Shown here: in pieces, positions 4,696 to 5,402 of the stretch
Layout of the letters: every line of letters starts with the position of its first letter
How positions within the stretch are numbered: position 1 is the stretch's first letter
Origin: an uncultured Candidatus Saccharibacteria bacterium
GTDB lineage: Bacteria > Patescibacteriota > Saccharimonadia > CAILAD01 > GCA-016700035
Direction: 5' to 3'
Assembly (NCBI GenBank): GCA_937996675.1
Contig: CALKUN010000155.1
Coordinates: forward strand, 1-5,402
DNA length: 5,402 nucleotides
The notes under the pieces: generated by a model
What the model was told of the DNA's origin: nothing
The model's database searches: none
The model's input: only the letters and a program-made list of their open reading frames with translations
Translations under genes and position numbers: made by a program

Positions 4696-5402
4696 CTATC
4701 GAGCTACCGCGGCGTAGATGATCTGGTGCGCGTCCCAAACGAATGCACCGTTATCTGGGCAGTTAAGACCTTGATTGCCGCCGAGGTCAGTTGTTGCAAT
4801 CCAAGTTTTGTCAGTAGGTTGTGGCTCGATCGCCTGCAGCCGTACGAAGCGATTAGCGCGTTGACCCCCGCTGCAGGTCGCCCCTGTCCACAAAATGCCT
4901 ACATCGTGCGCAGGTTCAAATCGCAAACCATAGGCGATGGTCGTCCAGTGCAGCACGTCGGACCGTAGCTGCCGCGCGTACAAGGTGAAGATTCGACCGG
5001 GAGAAGCCCCAGGGGCGCACACTTGTTTACAGTCAGCTCCCAAAAGGCGATCGGCTGCTGCGCATGTAGCTGGAGGTAATCCGGGAATCTCAACGCCTGG
5101 CGCGGTAAAAGGATCGGCAATGGTGCAAGTCGGTGGGGAGAGGTCCACCGGATGTCTGTTGGGCCGACAGAAGCCGCCCGCGCCGCATACGCCGGGCCAA
5201 GACTGCCCGCTCTGGTATGTCCCGCAATCACGATCGAAGCTGCAGGGGCTACCGCGCACGCACGAGCGCGCCCAGCAGAACTCGTCCACAGGGCACTCGC
5301 TGTCGTCGCCACTAGGGCAAGGGATCGTCATGTCTGCAGGGTGGCTGGCCAGGTCTGGCCGCGACTGATCCACAGGCGCTGCCATGTCAACTGGCGCTGC
5401 TA
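4696..5402 (-). CDS. Cysteine-rich, probably exported protein (5' end missing)
   Basis: The frame stays open to the window edge, so the true start lies beyond 5402. ATG 5385 is internal: it has no ribosome site and falls inside a repeated AAPVDM/AAPVDQ linker. Counting from that Met, a linker (1-20, ending RPDLASHPADMT) leads to a first cysteine module: C23, C31, C37, C42, C48, C54, C67, C73 with 'DDSEC-P-x4-C-x4-C' spacing. More cysteines follow at 87, 108, 119, 123, 171 and 209, 14 in all, an even number that suits disulphides outside the cytoplasm. The C-terminal part (130-229) is rich in aromatic and beta-forming residues and unrecognised. Such Asp/Pro/Met linkers plus 'DSDC' modules are common in secreted Myxococcota proteins; a signal peptide or lipobox is expected upstream. 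It may be a surface or virion-tip protein, or a host-derived gene. Confidence 0.7.
   Translation of the reverse strand, partial: AAPVDMAAPVDQSRPDLASHPADMTIPCPSGDDSECPVDEFCWARSCVRGSPCSFDRDCGTYQSGQSWPGVCGAGGFCRPNRHPVDLSPPTCTIADPFTAPGVEIPGLPPATCAAADRLLGADCKQVCAPGASPGRIFTLYARQLRSDVLHWTTIAYGLRFEPAHDVGILWTGATCSGGQRANRFVRLQAIEPQPTDKTWIATTDLGGNQGLNCPDNGAFVWDAHQIIYAAVAR

Noticed and set aside
4899..5312. Second minus-strand frame (137 aa) within the cysteine-rich gene
   Set aside because: Low-complexity Ala/Arg-rich translation typical of an out-of-frame GC-rich shadow.
4937..5368. Plus-strand 143-aa frame opposite the cysteine-rich gene
   Set aside because: Shadow of the GC-rich minus-strand gene; no ribosome site and no domain.

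Overview
All supportable genes lie on the minus strand, so transcription runs from high to low coordinates. The set is compact: many short genes with small gaps, several carrying clean AAGGAG-type ribosome binding sites, plus a superfamily 3 (D5/P4-type) replicative helicase and a small sigma-factor-like protein. This is typical of a bacteriophage, or of a phage-like or satellite element. No capsid, tail, terminase or integrase gene is visible. The host is probably a high-GC bacterium. The partial cysteine-rich protein at the right edge, with its Asp/Pro/Ala/Met-rich linker and 'DSEC-P' type cysteine spacing, resembles secreted proteins common in Myxococcota. That host guess is an inference only.

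Layout in transcription order. (1) 5402-4696: cysteine-rich, probably exported protein, cut off by the window edge. (2) 4695-4563: 133-bp gap holding a 14-bp motif inside an inverted repeat. (3) 4562-4241: two tiny membrane proteins with look-alike proline-rich tails; the shorter (40 aa) was found by reading the strand directly. (4) 4244-3894 and 3878-3555: two small proteins with different candidate zinc-binding motifs; the first overlaps its upstream gene by four bases. (5) 3532-3218: basic protein of unknown function, followed by a doubtful 36-aa ORF running into the helicase start. (6) 3155-1137: helicase. (7) 1136-563: non-coding stretch with a TA-rich tract, short direct repeats, a long imperfect hairpin and two more copies of the 14-bp motif; a candidate replication origin or control region. 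(8) 562-534: a good sigma70-type promoter with a dyad between its -35 and -10 boxes. (9) 506-27: a sigma region 2-like protein lacking the promoter -35-binding region 4.

How the parts may work together (inference): the helicase would unwind an origin, perhaps in the repeat-rich gap just downstream of its gene. The sigma-like protein, under a promoter that looks repressible, could redirect or modulate host RNA polymerase. The 14-bp motif occurs three times, each time in a non-coding gap, and is the best candidate for an element-specific recognition site. The small genes between 4562 and 3218 look like one transcription unit leading into the helicase.
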